The position numbers were made by a program, and so were the translations under genes. Below the pieces are notes generated by a model. That model was given only the letters and a program-made list of their open reading frames with translations. It had not been told where the DNA came from and did not search any database. Shown here piece after piece: positions 16,195-23,511 of a stretch of DNA of 29,982 nt; the stretch's first letter is position 1, and each line of letters starts with the position of its first letter. This DNA is from Nitrosopumilaceae archaeon (GTDB taxonomy: Archaea > Thermoproteota > Nitrososphaeria > Nitrososphaerales > Nitrosopumilaceae). The stretch spans positions 612 to 30,593 of the forward strand of contig DUJB01000007.1 in assembly GCA_013330055.1 (NCBI GenBank). Reading direction: 5' to 3'.

Positions 16195-16530
16195 TTGTCA
16201 AATGTGCTTTCTACCCCGATTCTCTTGCAAATAAGAAAGATCGTCTTTGACAAGTTCAATGAGACCAATCTGAGATTCACAAATGATGAAATTTTTGAAA
16301 TATTAAAAACTCAGGATATAGCTAAATCTTTAACAATAGATGATATGAAACCATTTTTTGATAAATTACACCAAGATAGATTCCTCAGGCCTATTGCACA
16401 GAACTTTACAACGCAATGGTTCAAACTCTTTGGCGAAGTAGAAAAAATAAATTGTTATTCATGCAATAACGAAATTCACGTTGGTAAACTAGAAGAAAGA
16501 ACCTGTCCTTCTTGTAAGGCATCTATTTAG
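16195..16530 (+). CDS. Small helical protein with C-terminal Cys4 ribbon
   Basis: 111-residue protein of unknown function. Residues 8-80 are predicted helical and look like a winged-helix or similar fold (LRFTNDEIFEIL, then TIDDMKPFFDKLHQDRFL); residues 87-107 carry C87-x2-C90 and C104-x2-C107, a zinc ribbon or possible Fe-S site. It starts with TTG 16195, one base after the sufU stop, with GTG 16204 as alternative; an ATG at 16141 lies deep inside sufU and is unlikely. It is the last gene of the suf run, so it may regulate or serve Fe-S assembly, but this rests on position only. Its 3' end overlaps the convergent pgk gene by 8 bp. Confidence 0.7.
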   Translation: MSNVLSTPILLQIRKIVFDKFNETNLRFTNDEIFEILKTQDIAKSLTIDDMKPFFDKLHQDRFLRPIAQNFTTQWFKLFGEVEKINCYSCNNEIHVGKLEERTCPSCKASI

Positions 16531-17731
16531 ATCTGTATCGTTGTGCGGCCTCTTCAAGAGACTGAATCATTGGAAGCTTTACTCCTGTCAAATACAATAC
16601 CAGTGCTCCGCCTGCTGTACTTATATGATGTATCTTTTCTGTGAGGCCGTATCTTTTTAGTGCTGCAGTAAGATGACCACCACTAACAATTGTTGTAGCA
16701 AAAGAATCCGCAACACCGCGAAGAAGGCTCTCTGTTCCAAACTTGAAATTATCGTTTTCAAAAAATCCTGCTGGTCCACTGATAAAGACTGTTCCTGCAC
16801 CACGTATTGATTTCATATAATGTTCAACGGTTTTAGGTCCAAGATCTAATATCATGTCACCTTTATCGATCTCTCTGACATCCATCTCTACCCGTTTTCC
16901 ATCTCTTTCGATTGCAATATCAACAGGGGTTGAAAAGACATCAGGATACTCACCAATAAGTAAATGAGCTTTTGAGATGACCTCTTCTTCTCTTTTTATG
17001 TCTAGTGGGAATTTTATTCTGCCTTGCGCTCGCATGAATACATTTGCAATAACTCCAGTAAGTAAGACTTGATCTGCTCTTCCACTTTGAATTAATGTCT
17101 TTATAGCCTCCAGCCTATCCATGACTTTTGAACCTCCAAGTACTATGACATGAGGAGCTTTTGCAACAGTCATTATCTCATCAAGTTTACGTACTTCCCG
17201 TTCAACTAATCTGCCAGCACATGAAGGTAAAACATGTGAAAATCCTACTATGGAAGGATGTGCTCTATGTGAACTTGGAAATGAATCTAATACACATAGA
17301 TCAAAAAGTTTGGAAAGCCTGCTTACCATGATAGTCTTGGACGCTTCAGCAGGTGTAAATTCGTAATTTTCTTCAGCACACAGTCTTAGATTATCAAGCA
17401 AAAGTATTTCCCCTTCCTGCAATTTTTTTATTTCTCTTTGAGCTTCTGTGCCAATTACATCTTCGACATACTTTATGGGCCGATCAAGAATTTTCTCTAG
17501 TACTTTTGCATGTCTTTCCATTCCAGTATAGTCTTTATTTCCGACTCTGCCTTGATGCGAAGCTATGACAACTTTTGCTCCTTTAAGATCTCTCAACGAC
17601 TCGGTAGATTCACGTATCCTACTTGTTTCAATTATTTCCATTGTCTTTGGATCTATGGGGCAATTCATATCTACCCGAAGAAAAACAGTCTTTCCTTTAG
17701 TATCTAAATCGTCAAGTGTAAGAAGTTTCAC
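16523..17731 (-). CDS. pgk: Phosphoglycerate kinase
   Basis: 402-residue glycolytic/gluconeogenic enzyme interconverting 1,3-bisphosphoglycerate + ADP and 3-phosphoglycerate + ATP. Motifs: FLRVDMNCPID (17-27), ASHQGRVG (57-64), LDNLR, the SSHRAHPSIVGF substrate segment, APHVIVLGGSKVMDRL, SGPAGFFE, TTIVSGGHLTAAL and HISTAGGALVLYLTG. The slightly changed motifs (MNCP, SHQGR, SGPAG) match archaeal PGKs. The start is GTG 17731 with a TATA-like box at 17754-17761 on the minus strand, 26 nt away. In an autotrophic archaeon with the 3-hydroxypropionate/4-hydroxybutyrate cycle it would serve gluconeogenesis; that is inference from the proposed host. Confidence 0.96.
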   Translation of the reverse strand: MKLLTLDDLDTKGKTVFLRVDMNCPIDPKTMEIIETSRIRESTESLRDLKGAKVVIASHQGRVGNKDYTGMERHAKVLEKILDRPIKYVEDVIGTEAQREIKKLQEGEILLLDNLRLCAEENYEFTPAEASKTIMVSRLSKLFDLCVLDSFPSSHRAHPSIVGFSHVLPSCAGRLVEREVRKLDEIMTVAKAPHVIVLGGSKVMDRLEAIKTLIQSGRADQVLLTGVIANVFMRAQGRIKFPLDIKREEEVISKAHLLIGEYPDVFSTPVDIAIERDGKRVEMDVREIDKGDMILDLGPKTVEHYMKSIRGAGTVFISGPAGFFENDNFKFGTESLLRGVADSFATTIVSGGHLTAALKRYGLTEKIHHISTAGGALVLYLTGVKLPMIQSLEEAAQRYRSK

Positions 17732-17753
17732 GACGATCCTATCTTTTGGTGTG

Positions 17754-17761
17754 GTTAAAAT
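17754..17761 (-). promoter_or_regulatory. TATA-like box for pgk
   Basis: On the minus strand this reads ATTTTAAC, centred about 26 nt upstream of the GTG at 17731, which supports that start and a leaderless transcript. Confidence 0.4.
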
Positions 17762-18087
17762 CTTTTAGTCTACAGTATGGATCTAACTTTTATCTAATTC
17801 TTTATTATTTACTCATCTTCATGATCTGTTCTTTTAGCATATCTGTATCACATATCCTCTTAAAGATATTTCAATTTTTTGAACTGTCTTTATTTCAAAT
17901 CCCTTGAATAATTCATAAATGCTAGTGACCTTTTTAGATGTTCTAATTTAATATCTGAATTTTCAATCTGAGTATTTCATTGATTACTCATTCATATTGC
18001 ATAAATGTTGGTAAGATGTCATTTAATAAAGTGAAATCTGGTGATCAATTAAAGACAGATATGAAAAAATGGCTATGGTGTAACTAG
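17762..18087. other. Intergenic region between pgk and PAP2 genes
   Basis: About 330 nt of very AT-rich sequence between divergent genes. It should hold the PAP2 promoter (candidates: ATATTGCATAAAT around 17994-18006 and TTTAATAAA at 18022-18030). A 23-codon open frame at 18016-18087 ends directly against the PAP2 start. I see no RNA gene, strong hairpin or repeat. Confidence 0.5.
18016..18087 (+). CDS. Possible 23-residue leader ORF before PAP2 gene
   Basis: ATG at 18016 opens 23 codons (MSFNKVKSGDQL..., ending KKWLWCN) and stops with TAG at 18085-18087, directly followed by the ATG of the PAP2 gene with zero spacing. A TATA-like run lies about 20 nt upstream. Such abutting suggests translational coupling if the ORF is used, but 23 open codons can arise by chance and I recognise no homologue. 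Confidence 0.2.
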   Translation: MSFNKVKSGDQLKTDMKKWLWCN

Positions 18088-18750
18088 ATGCAACAATGGG
18101 CTTTTGACATTCGTTCAAAGAAGTTTTTTTTACTTTTTGTAATTTTTATCATCATTACAACTCTTGTTTATGCAAAAATTACAAAACCAATGGATGATGC
18201 AGTCATAAATTATGCTCAATCAATCGGTGGAAATTCATCTTTAGATCTTACAATGCAAATCTTAACTGAGATAGGCAGTCTGTTTTACATGATTATTTTC
18301 ACTATGGGTTTATTTATCAAAAAACGGACTAGGAGATTAGGATTAATACTAATTCTATCAATTTTGGCGGGAACTATTGTTTCTGCATACATAAAAGAAT
18401 CTGTTGGTCAAGAGAGACCAAATCTAGATTTTAAAGGAAGGCCATTTCCTATCCCCCTTGAAAAAGATACATTCTCATTTTTTGGAGCTGATACAAATTC
18501 GTTTCCGTCAGGCCATGCTACGAGAACATCCGCCTTTGGATTAGTGATTGGGATTGCATTATCCAAAAGATTTCCAAAAGGATGCTATCTCTTATTCATA
18601 TATCCTCTTTTGGTATCTGTCAGTAGAGTTTACGTATTGCAACACTATCCAACAGATGTTATATGTGGTATCATTCTAGGAGTATTAGTTTCTGGGATAA
18701 TCTCGAAAAAACTTAAACTGCATCTAATATTTGAAAAATCAGAAACCTAA
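18088..18750 (+). CDS. PAP2-superfamily membrane phosphatase
   Basis: 220-residue integral membrane protein with the acid-phosphatase/PAP2 triad: K103-x6-R110-P111 (KESVGQERP), P140-S-G-H143 (SFPSGHATR) and S179-R-x5-H186-x3-D190 (SRVYVLQHYPTD). Hydrophobic segments near 12-29, 60-77, 84-100, 146-158, 166-180 and 191-205 fit the six-helix phosphatidate/undecaprenyl-diphosphate phosphatase fold. The likely substrates are lipid phosphates, for example polyprenyl diphosphates used in glycosylation or phospholipid intermediates; the exact one cannot be read from the sequence. The 3' end overlaps the convergent small gene by 12 bp. Confidence 0.92.
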   Translation: MQQWAFDIRSKKFFLLFVIFIIITTLVYAKITKPMDDAVINYAQSIGGNSSLDLTMQILTEIGSLFYMIIFTMGLFIKKRTRRLGLILILSILAGTIVSAYIKESVGQERPNLDFKGRPFPIPLEKDTFSFFGADTNSFPSGHATRTSAFGLVIGIALSKRFPKGCYLLFIYPLLVSVSRVYVLQHYPTDVICGIILGVLVSGIISKKLKLHLIFEKSET

Positions 18751-19050
18751 TTCATGAAAAACTTTGGAACTTATTAATATCATAGCATAACGAGATTTAT
18801 CATGATGATATATCCAATACATCACATCTCGTTCTTGTTTCGTTTTACGTAATCCGAAATTAATTTCATTCATTATTAAAAATCCAATTTTTTTAGCGAG
18901 ATCTTTCTCATTTGTCATTAATACCCTAAGTGCACTTTTATGATTTGAAAATCCCAACTTGATCATTTCTGAGACTGCATTAGAAACCTGTAATTCTTCA
19001 TTAATTTCAAACGTTTTTAGAATTGGCAATTGTGATGGATGAAAATCCAT
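18739..19050 (-). CDS. Small hypothetical protein with UBA-like segment
   Basis: 103-residue soluble protein, family not recognised. Residues 24-60 (AVSEMIKLGF, then SALRVLMTN and DLAKKIGFLI) follow the spacing of a UBA-type three-helix motif (x-M-x-x-(M/L)-G-F ... A-L ... N ... A ... L), and a charged C-terminal half (ERDVMYWIYHHDKSRY) follows. The start ATG 19050 is supported by a TATA-like AATTTATTT at 19071-19079 on the minus strand, about 25 nt upstream. The gene overlaps the PAP2 gene tail to tail by 12 bp. The UBA resemblance is by eye only. Confidence 0.6.
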   Translation of the reverse strand: MDFHPSQLPILKTFEINEELQVSNAVSEMIKLGFSNHKSALRVLMTNEKDLAKKIGFLIMNEINFGLRKTKQERDVMYWIYHHDKSRYAMILISSKVFHELGF

Positions 19051-19070
19051 GTCAATTCTTTAACATTGCC

Positions 19071-19079
19071 AAATAAATT
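19071..19079 (-). promoter_or_regulatory. TATA-like box for small UBA-like gene
   Basis: Minus-strand AATTTATTT, centred 25 nt before the ATG at 19050, as expected for a leaderless archaeal mRNA. It is the main reason to accept this short gene. Confidence 0.4.
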
Positions 19080-19152
19080 CCAGTAGTTTGAAAGAATAAT
19101 GCATTTAAAAATTTGTCAAAAGTCGTAAAATATGTGAAAAATATTAACTTTT

Positions 19153-20046
19153 ATGTCAATTCCTGATCATAGCAAAAACTTAATCGAGTACAAAATCTCT
19201 CTATGCATTATGGTATCTCTCTCAAATCTTGTAAAATCATATAAAAATAAGAAGATAGAGGCTTCAAAGAGCAGGAGACAAAGTGAAAATAGGCTTCATT
19301 CTACCCTTTCATTGAAGCGCAAATCTTCCTCAGGCCTCTCTTCTCTAGAAAAGAAAAAAGATGCAGCTTTTTCAAAAAAGGAAGAAATCTCTTTGCTTCT
19401 TAATCAACACACAGCTCAAAGGGATAGCATTCAAAGATTAAAAACTGCCGCAGAAAGCAGACTTAAACTAGCTGAAGAAGAAAAAGAGCGAATCGCACAA
19501 GAAATGGAATTTTCCGGTTCCCCAGACGAAAAGGAACATATTTCTGAGAATACTAAATCAATCGATCAAAAGATTGAAGATTTACATTCTGAAATAAAAC
19601 AGAGAAATGCGATGGAAGAAAAACTTGCAAAACAAATTGAGGATTTGACAAAATCAAAATCAAAAATTGACTTGCAAATGAGAACACAAGCACAAACAAA
19701 GCCGCTACTTTTAGATCAGTTCAAATCAAGTACTAGAGCAGAAGTGATGTTACGTTCTCAGGTAAAATCCAAAATGAAACGTGAAGAAAAGGCAAAACGT
19801 AATCTGATTAAACTTAACAAAAAGATTGCAATTTTGCAAGCCAAAAAGAGAAAAGCAAAAAGAACAAAGAGGAAAACAAAACTAAAATCAAAGTTAAAAC
19901 GAATTACTAAAACAATAAAAAAACCAAAAACTATGAAAAGTTCAAAAGCAAGAACAAGAAAAGTAAAAAAACATAAATCAAGAATAATCCATAAAGCAAA
20001 AATAAGAAAAACAAAGCGAAAAGCAAAATCAAAATCTAGGAGATAA
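19153..20046 (+). CDS. Coiled-coil protein with histone-H1-like basic tail
   Basis: 297-residue protein. Residues 30-60 are basic, about 62-185 form a charged coiled coil (SLEKKKDAAFSKKEEI, KLAEEEKERIAQEM, then repeated K/E heptads) with a break at SGSPDEKE (121-128), and about 203-297 are an extremely Lys/Arg-rich tail with almost no acidic residues (for example KRTKRKTKLKSKLKR and KIRKTKRKAKSKSRR). Such a tail resembles histone H1 or nucleolar-type nucleic-acid-binding extensions. No catalytic motif is seen. The ATG at 19210 (MVSLSNLVKSYK) is a good alternative start. The lysine bias is stronger than in any neighbour apart from the RPC34-like N-terminus. Likely DNA- or RNA-associated and structural; this is inference from composition. 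Confidence 0.8.
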   Translation: MSIPDHSKNLIEYKISLCIMVSLSNLVKSYKNKKIEASKSRRQSENRLHSTLSLKRKSSSGLSSLEKKKDAAFSKKEEISLLLNQHTAQRDSIQRLKTAAESRLKLAEEEKERIAQEMEFSGSPDEKEHISENTKSIDQKIEDLHSEIKQRNAMEEKLAKQIEDLTKSKSKIDLQMRTQAQTKPLLLDQFKSSTRAEVMLRSQVKSKMKREEKAKRNLIKLNKKIAILQAKKRKAKRTKRKTKLKSKLKRITKTIKKPKTMKSSKARTRKVKKHKSRIIHKAKIRKTKRKAKSKSRR

Positions 20047-20059
20047 AATTCTACGCTTC

Positions 20060-20068
20060 ATTAATATT
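20060..20068 (+). promoter_or_regulatory. TATA-like box for PAC2 gene
   Basis: ATTAATATT, centred about 27 nt before the ATG at 20091, in the 44-nt gap after the coiled-coil gene. It indicates that the PAC2 gene has its own promoter. Confidence 0.35.
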
Positions 20069-20090
20069 GCATAGATTTATTTAGAAATTC

Positions 20091-20867
20091 ATGTCATCCA
20101 AATCAAAAATTATTGTAGAAATTTCTGAAATCCCTAAACTAAAAAACCCACATCTTATTTGTGGGCTACCAGGAAGTGGTTATGTAGGAAAGATCGCGGT
20201 TGATTATTTGATTGAAGAACTCAAAGGAATAAAATTTGCTAACATATTCTCATCATCATTTCCGCCACAAGTTTCTATACGAGATGATGGTACGATAGAT
20301 TTAATGAAAAATACACTGTATTATTGTAAAAACAAACCAGATGACATAATATTGCTCACTGGAGATGCACAACCAGTTACTCCAGAAAGTGAATATGCAA
20401 TGGCAGAAGAAATTATAGGAATATGCGAAAAACTGGGCGTAAAAAGTATTTACACACTTGCAGCTTTCATCACTGGTACTTTTTCAAAAAATCCCAAAGT
20501 CTATGGAACTAGCACCTCGCTACAAATAGTAAATGAATTTTCAAAACAAGGAATCTTTACTATGAATACTGGCACAGTTACTGGGATGAATGGATTGGTT
20601 ATTGGTGTTGGAAAAACTAGAGGAATCACAGGAGTTTGTTTGCTTGGTGAAACCTCAGGATATGTCGTTGATGCTAAAGCATCAAAAGCGATTCTCGAAA
20701 TTCTCTCAAAAATTCTGGAATTAAAATTAGATATGACTACTCTTATCAAAAGAGCACAAGATACGGATCAATTAATTAAAACAGTTGAAGAACAAATGGG
20801 ACAACGTCAGTCTACAGAACAATTACCAATGCCATCTCAAGACAAAAAACTTGGATATATCAGCTAA
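20091..20867 (+). CDS. PAC2-family protein (proteasome assembly chaperone-like)
   Basis: 258-residue cytosolic protein of the PAC2 superfamily (archaeal PbaA/PbaB, eukaryotic PAC2). The diagnostic glycine-rich N-terminal strand-loop GLPGSGYVGKIAVDYLI (25-41) is present, followed by ILLTGDAQP (around 87-95), YTLAAFITG and TGMNGLVIGVGK and GVCLLGETSGYVVDAKAS segments typical of the family. A charged coiled C-terminus ends in KKLGYIS. Proteasome chaperones often end in a hydrophobic-Tyr-X tail; here Tyr is third from the end, one residue out of register. The role is probably protein-complex assembly, possibly of the 20S proteasome. Confidence 0.88.
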   Translation: MSSKSKIIVEISEIPKLKNPHLICGLPGSGYVGKIAVDYLIEELKGIKFANIFSSSFPPQVSIRDDGTIDLMKNTLYYCKNKPDDIILLTGDAQPVTPESEYAMAEEIIGICEKLGVKSIYTLAAFITGTFSKNPKVYGTSTSLQIVNEFSKQGIFTMNTGTVTGMNGLVIGVGKTRGITGVCLLGETSGYVVDAKASKAILEILSKILELKLDMTTLIKRAQDTDQLIKTVEEQMGQRQSTEQLPMPSQDKKLGYIS

Positions 20868-20889
20868 ACAGAGAAGAATTATCTAAAGT

Positions 20890-21189
20890 TTAAAACTCGA
20901 TTATATTCAGCTTACCATATTTTCCAACATTGAGGGAGTTTTCTCCTCTAAAGCTTGTAATGTAACCATTTTCTACTCTTATTTTGGAGCCTGATTTTAC
21001 CATTTTAATCTGAGCATCCCATAACGTGAGTTTTATCTGACCAGTATCATCTTTTAGGATTGCATCTGCAACTTGTGCCTGCCCACCTGTTTTGAGGTTT
21101 ACAGTTCTTGGTTCACTGATGCTTTCAATTGTACCTTCTACTGGTTCAAGTTTATTCTGTGGCTTGTTCAATTGGCCTATATCTGTCAT
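20890..21189 (-). CDS. Single-domain OB-fold nucleic-acid-binding protein (SSB/RPA-like)
   Basis: 99-residue protein consisting of one OB fold: VEGTIESISEPRTVNLKTGG, VADAILKDDTGQIKLTLWD and IRVENGYITSFRGENSLNVGKYGKL match the pattern of archaeal single-stranded-DNA-binding and replication-factor-A-type OB domains (tRNA-anticodon/RPA family). There is no zinc finger and no acidic C-terminal tail, unlike Sulfolobus SSB. It probably binds ssDNA or RNA. ATG 21189 is supported by a minus-strand TATA-like box at 21211-21219. The gene stands alone, tail to tail with the PAC2 gene. Confidence 0.82.
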   Translation of the reverse strand: MTDIGQLNKPQNKLEPVEGTIESISEPRTVNLKTGGQAQVADAILKDDTGQIKLTLWDAQIKMVKSGSKIRVENGYITSFRGENSLNVGKYGKLNIIEF

Positions 21190-21210
21190 CAGCCATTTTT
21201 TTCATGTTCA

Positions 21211-21219
21211 AATAATAAG
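21211..21219 (-). promoter_or_regulatory. TATA-like box for OB-fold gene
   Basis: Minus-strand CTTATTATT, centred about 26 nt upstream of ATG 21189, consistent with a leaderless transcript. Confidence 0.4.
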
Positions 21220-21249
21220 TGTTTTGATATAAAGTTCTGTTATAGTCAT

Positions 21250-23433
21250 CTAACGAATAACTACTGTAAAGGTTGTTTCTGCACTCTTTGTACCATCGAT
21301 AACTTTTATTATATATGTTCCAGGGCTCATATCAGTCGGTATTCTCCAAATAGTACCATAAGCTCCAATTCCAGTAGATACGATACTAAGCTCATCAATT
21401 TCTTCCTTGTCTTTTAAAATCTTTATTACTATTGTATGAGACATGCTTACTCCATCACCACTTATTTGTACTATCTCATCTGTTTTGAAACTACTTTTAT
21501 CTAAATTAATTGTAATACTTCCACCAGTACTTTGTGTTATCCTTAGATCCTTGCTAATGTGGTTTATACCACTGCCTGCTTCAATCTTCCAAACTCCAGT
21601 TTGAGCATTTGATGGAATCCTAAAAACTGATGATGAATAGGTTCCTTTTTTATCAGTAAATAAATCCTGAGTTTTTATCTTAGTGCCATTAGGATTAATC
21701 AGACTTATTGTGATTATGACATTAGGATTAGACTCTCCTATCAATAAAATGGGATCTCCAGGATGGTATGTCTCTTGTAGGGTTCTAAGAGTTACCTTTC
21801 CAGTACTGGCCTGTAAACCAACAGAGAATTTGTTTTCAGCCTGCACGTTTCCTCTGCTAATTACTGCAGTATAAATGCCTGATGTATAGCCAGTAAGGTT
21901 GAAGCTGTATGTATGATATCCGTCAACTCCTAGGGAAAAACTATCAGTAAATTTTTGTTTGTCAGATGGATCAATTATGATCAAATTTATTGTTGCTGAA
22001 GGTGGTCCAATAATATTGATCTTAGGTTTTTCTGTTGTTTTGTAGTTTAGTGAATCCATGGTTGCAATCAACGGTGGAGATGGAAATTGACCTACTCCAA
22101 ATAACACTGTAGTAATTTCTTTTTCTTGTATGGCAAACAACACATACGTTCCTTCTCTAATTCCTGGATCTAAAGGATAACTAAAAATCAGTGTACCATT
22201 AACTCCTATGTGTCTCTGTTCTGAGTGGATTTCCATTCCGACTGGATTTCGCAATATTAATTCCATTTCTGCATCTGCTATGACAGTACCATTGATTGTT
22301 ACAGTTTCTCCCGGATTGTATTTCTCTTTTAATGATACTAAATTGATTTTTTGCGTTGATTCTAAAACAACTTTTCGAACAACAGTGTCTTTTCCATCTG
22401 TAATTGTTATAGTATATTCTCCAAACTTTGCATCAGAGGCAATTCTATGTGATGTGGAATAATTGCCAGAACCTTCAGCCTTAATCGTTTTTGTTGTAAG
22501 AACCTGACCGTTTGAATCTGCTAATGAGATAGTTAAAGTATTGCTTGAAGCAGATGTACCTGAAATAACCATTTCATCCCCTCTATGCACCACAGGAACA
22601 ATGTTTGCTGTTAATTCAACACCTTCAGAGGGTCTACTTGATTCTACTTGTATTCTCAAACTCACTGATTTTTGGTGACCGCTTTGATCTTTTATTATGA
22701 AATCTGCTCTATCGGATAATTGATTCTCAGGAATCTTTGTACTTACAATAAAACTTCCTTTTTCATCACTTACAAAAGATTCCATCTTAAGATCGTTTAT
22801 GTAAAAATCAAGATTTGTCGTTGGCGCAAAATTTTCTCCAATTATACGCAAAGTAGAACCAACACGTGGAGTGTCTGGAATGATTTTAAAAGTAGACTGT
22901 TCAGTTATCCCGCCTTGTCCAGTTATCGGAGTTTCTGTTTCATGCGGTATTTCACCTTGAGATGCGATTGTTATTCTTCCACCAGATCCTATTTCGTCGC
23001 CTTCCGTGTCAAATGCGTTCCAATTAAAAACTGGGGTTGATTTGTCTGTTTTCACTCCAAATTTTACGCTCTGCCCTGGTTTGAGTGGTATTGAAGAAGT
23101 AAACGTTATTGAATCTGCATCGGTTTTTTTACCAAGCCATCCTTTCTCTGTTTTAAATGACTTGAAACTTCCACCATCATCAACTTTCAAAACTACTGAT
23201 GTAATGTCAAAAATATTTTCTTCATTATTTTTGTACTCTACAACTGTCACTTGATCATGATTAGTAGCTGTTACTGTTACTAGTTCACCTGCCCCACTAA
23301 TTTGTGGATTACCATAGATAAATAATGAAGCAGAAACAAGCATTATTGTAATAATCACACCTTTAACGAGCCTTTCTTTCAATAACAAAACAAAACCGTT
23401 CTCCAAATTAAATCTTAAGTATCTATGATACAA
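21250..23433 (-). CDS. Secreted multi-Ig-like (MG2-like) surface protein
   Basis: 727-residue exported protein. A basic n-region (KERLVK) and hydrophobic stretch GVIITIMLVSASLFIYG (25-41) form a signal peptide or anchor. An N-terminal beta-rich domain (about 50-160) is followed by about six Ig-like repeats of 85-90 residues, each with Y-x-x-G-(D/E)-x-V-x-I-x-G, an inner (S/L)-x-(N/P)-x-G strand and G-x-(Y/F) near the end (for example KEKYNPGETVTINGTV, QETYHPGDPILLIGES). The protein ends in TFTVVIR with no C-terminal helix or cell-wall signal. TTG 23433 is the longest start; TTG 23388 leaves a tidier signal peptide and fits a TATA-like box at about 23407-23421. It lies 78 nt downstream of the OLD-like gene on the same strand. 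A surface-structural role is likely. Confidence 0.8.
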   Translation of the reverse strand: MYHRYLRFNLENGFVLLLKERLVKGVIITIMLVSASLFIYGNPQISGAGELVTVTATNHDQVTVVEYKNNEENIFDITSVVLKVDDGGSFKSFKTEKGWLGKKTDADSITFTSSIPLKPGQSVKFGVKTDKSTPVFNWNAFDTEGDEIGSGGRITIASQGEIPHETETPITGQGGITEQSTFKIIPDTPRVGSTLRIIGENFAPTTNLDFYINDLKMESFVSDEKGSFIVSTKIPENQLSDRADFIIKDQSGHQKSVSLRIQVESSRPSEGVELTANIVPVVHRGDEMVISGTSASSNTLTISLADSNGQVLTTKTIKAEGSGNYSTSHRIASDAKFGEYTITITDGKDTVVRKVVLESTQKINLVSLKEKYNPGETVTINGTVIADAEMELILRNPVGMEIHSEQRHIGVNGTLIFSYPLDPGIREGTYVLFAIQEKEITTVLFGVGQFPSPPLIATMDSLNYKTTEKPKINIIGPPSATINLIIIDPSDKQKFTDSFSLGVDGYHTYSFNLTGYTSGIYTAVISRGNVQAENKFSVGLQASTGKVTLRTLQETYHPGDPILLIGESNPNVIITISLINPNGTKIKTQDLFTDKKGTYSSSVFRIPSNAQTGVWKIEAGSGINHISKDLRITQSTGGSITINLDKSSFKTDEIVQISGDGVSMSHTIVIKILKDKEEIDELSIVSTGIGAYGTIWRIPTDMSPGTYIIKVIDGTKSAETTFTVVIR

Positions 23434-23511
23434 ATTTTCATTATTATTGATTTTTGAGCAGTATCAAAGGTGAGTAAAGTACTAATTCTAGCACTTTGTG
23501 GAAAATTGGAT

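Noticed and set aside
17732..18087. tRNA, small RNA or origin in the longest gene-poor gap
   Set aside because: No cloverleaf, conserved stem or iterated motif was found by eye; the region is simply AT-rich.
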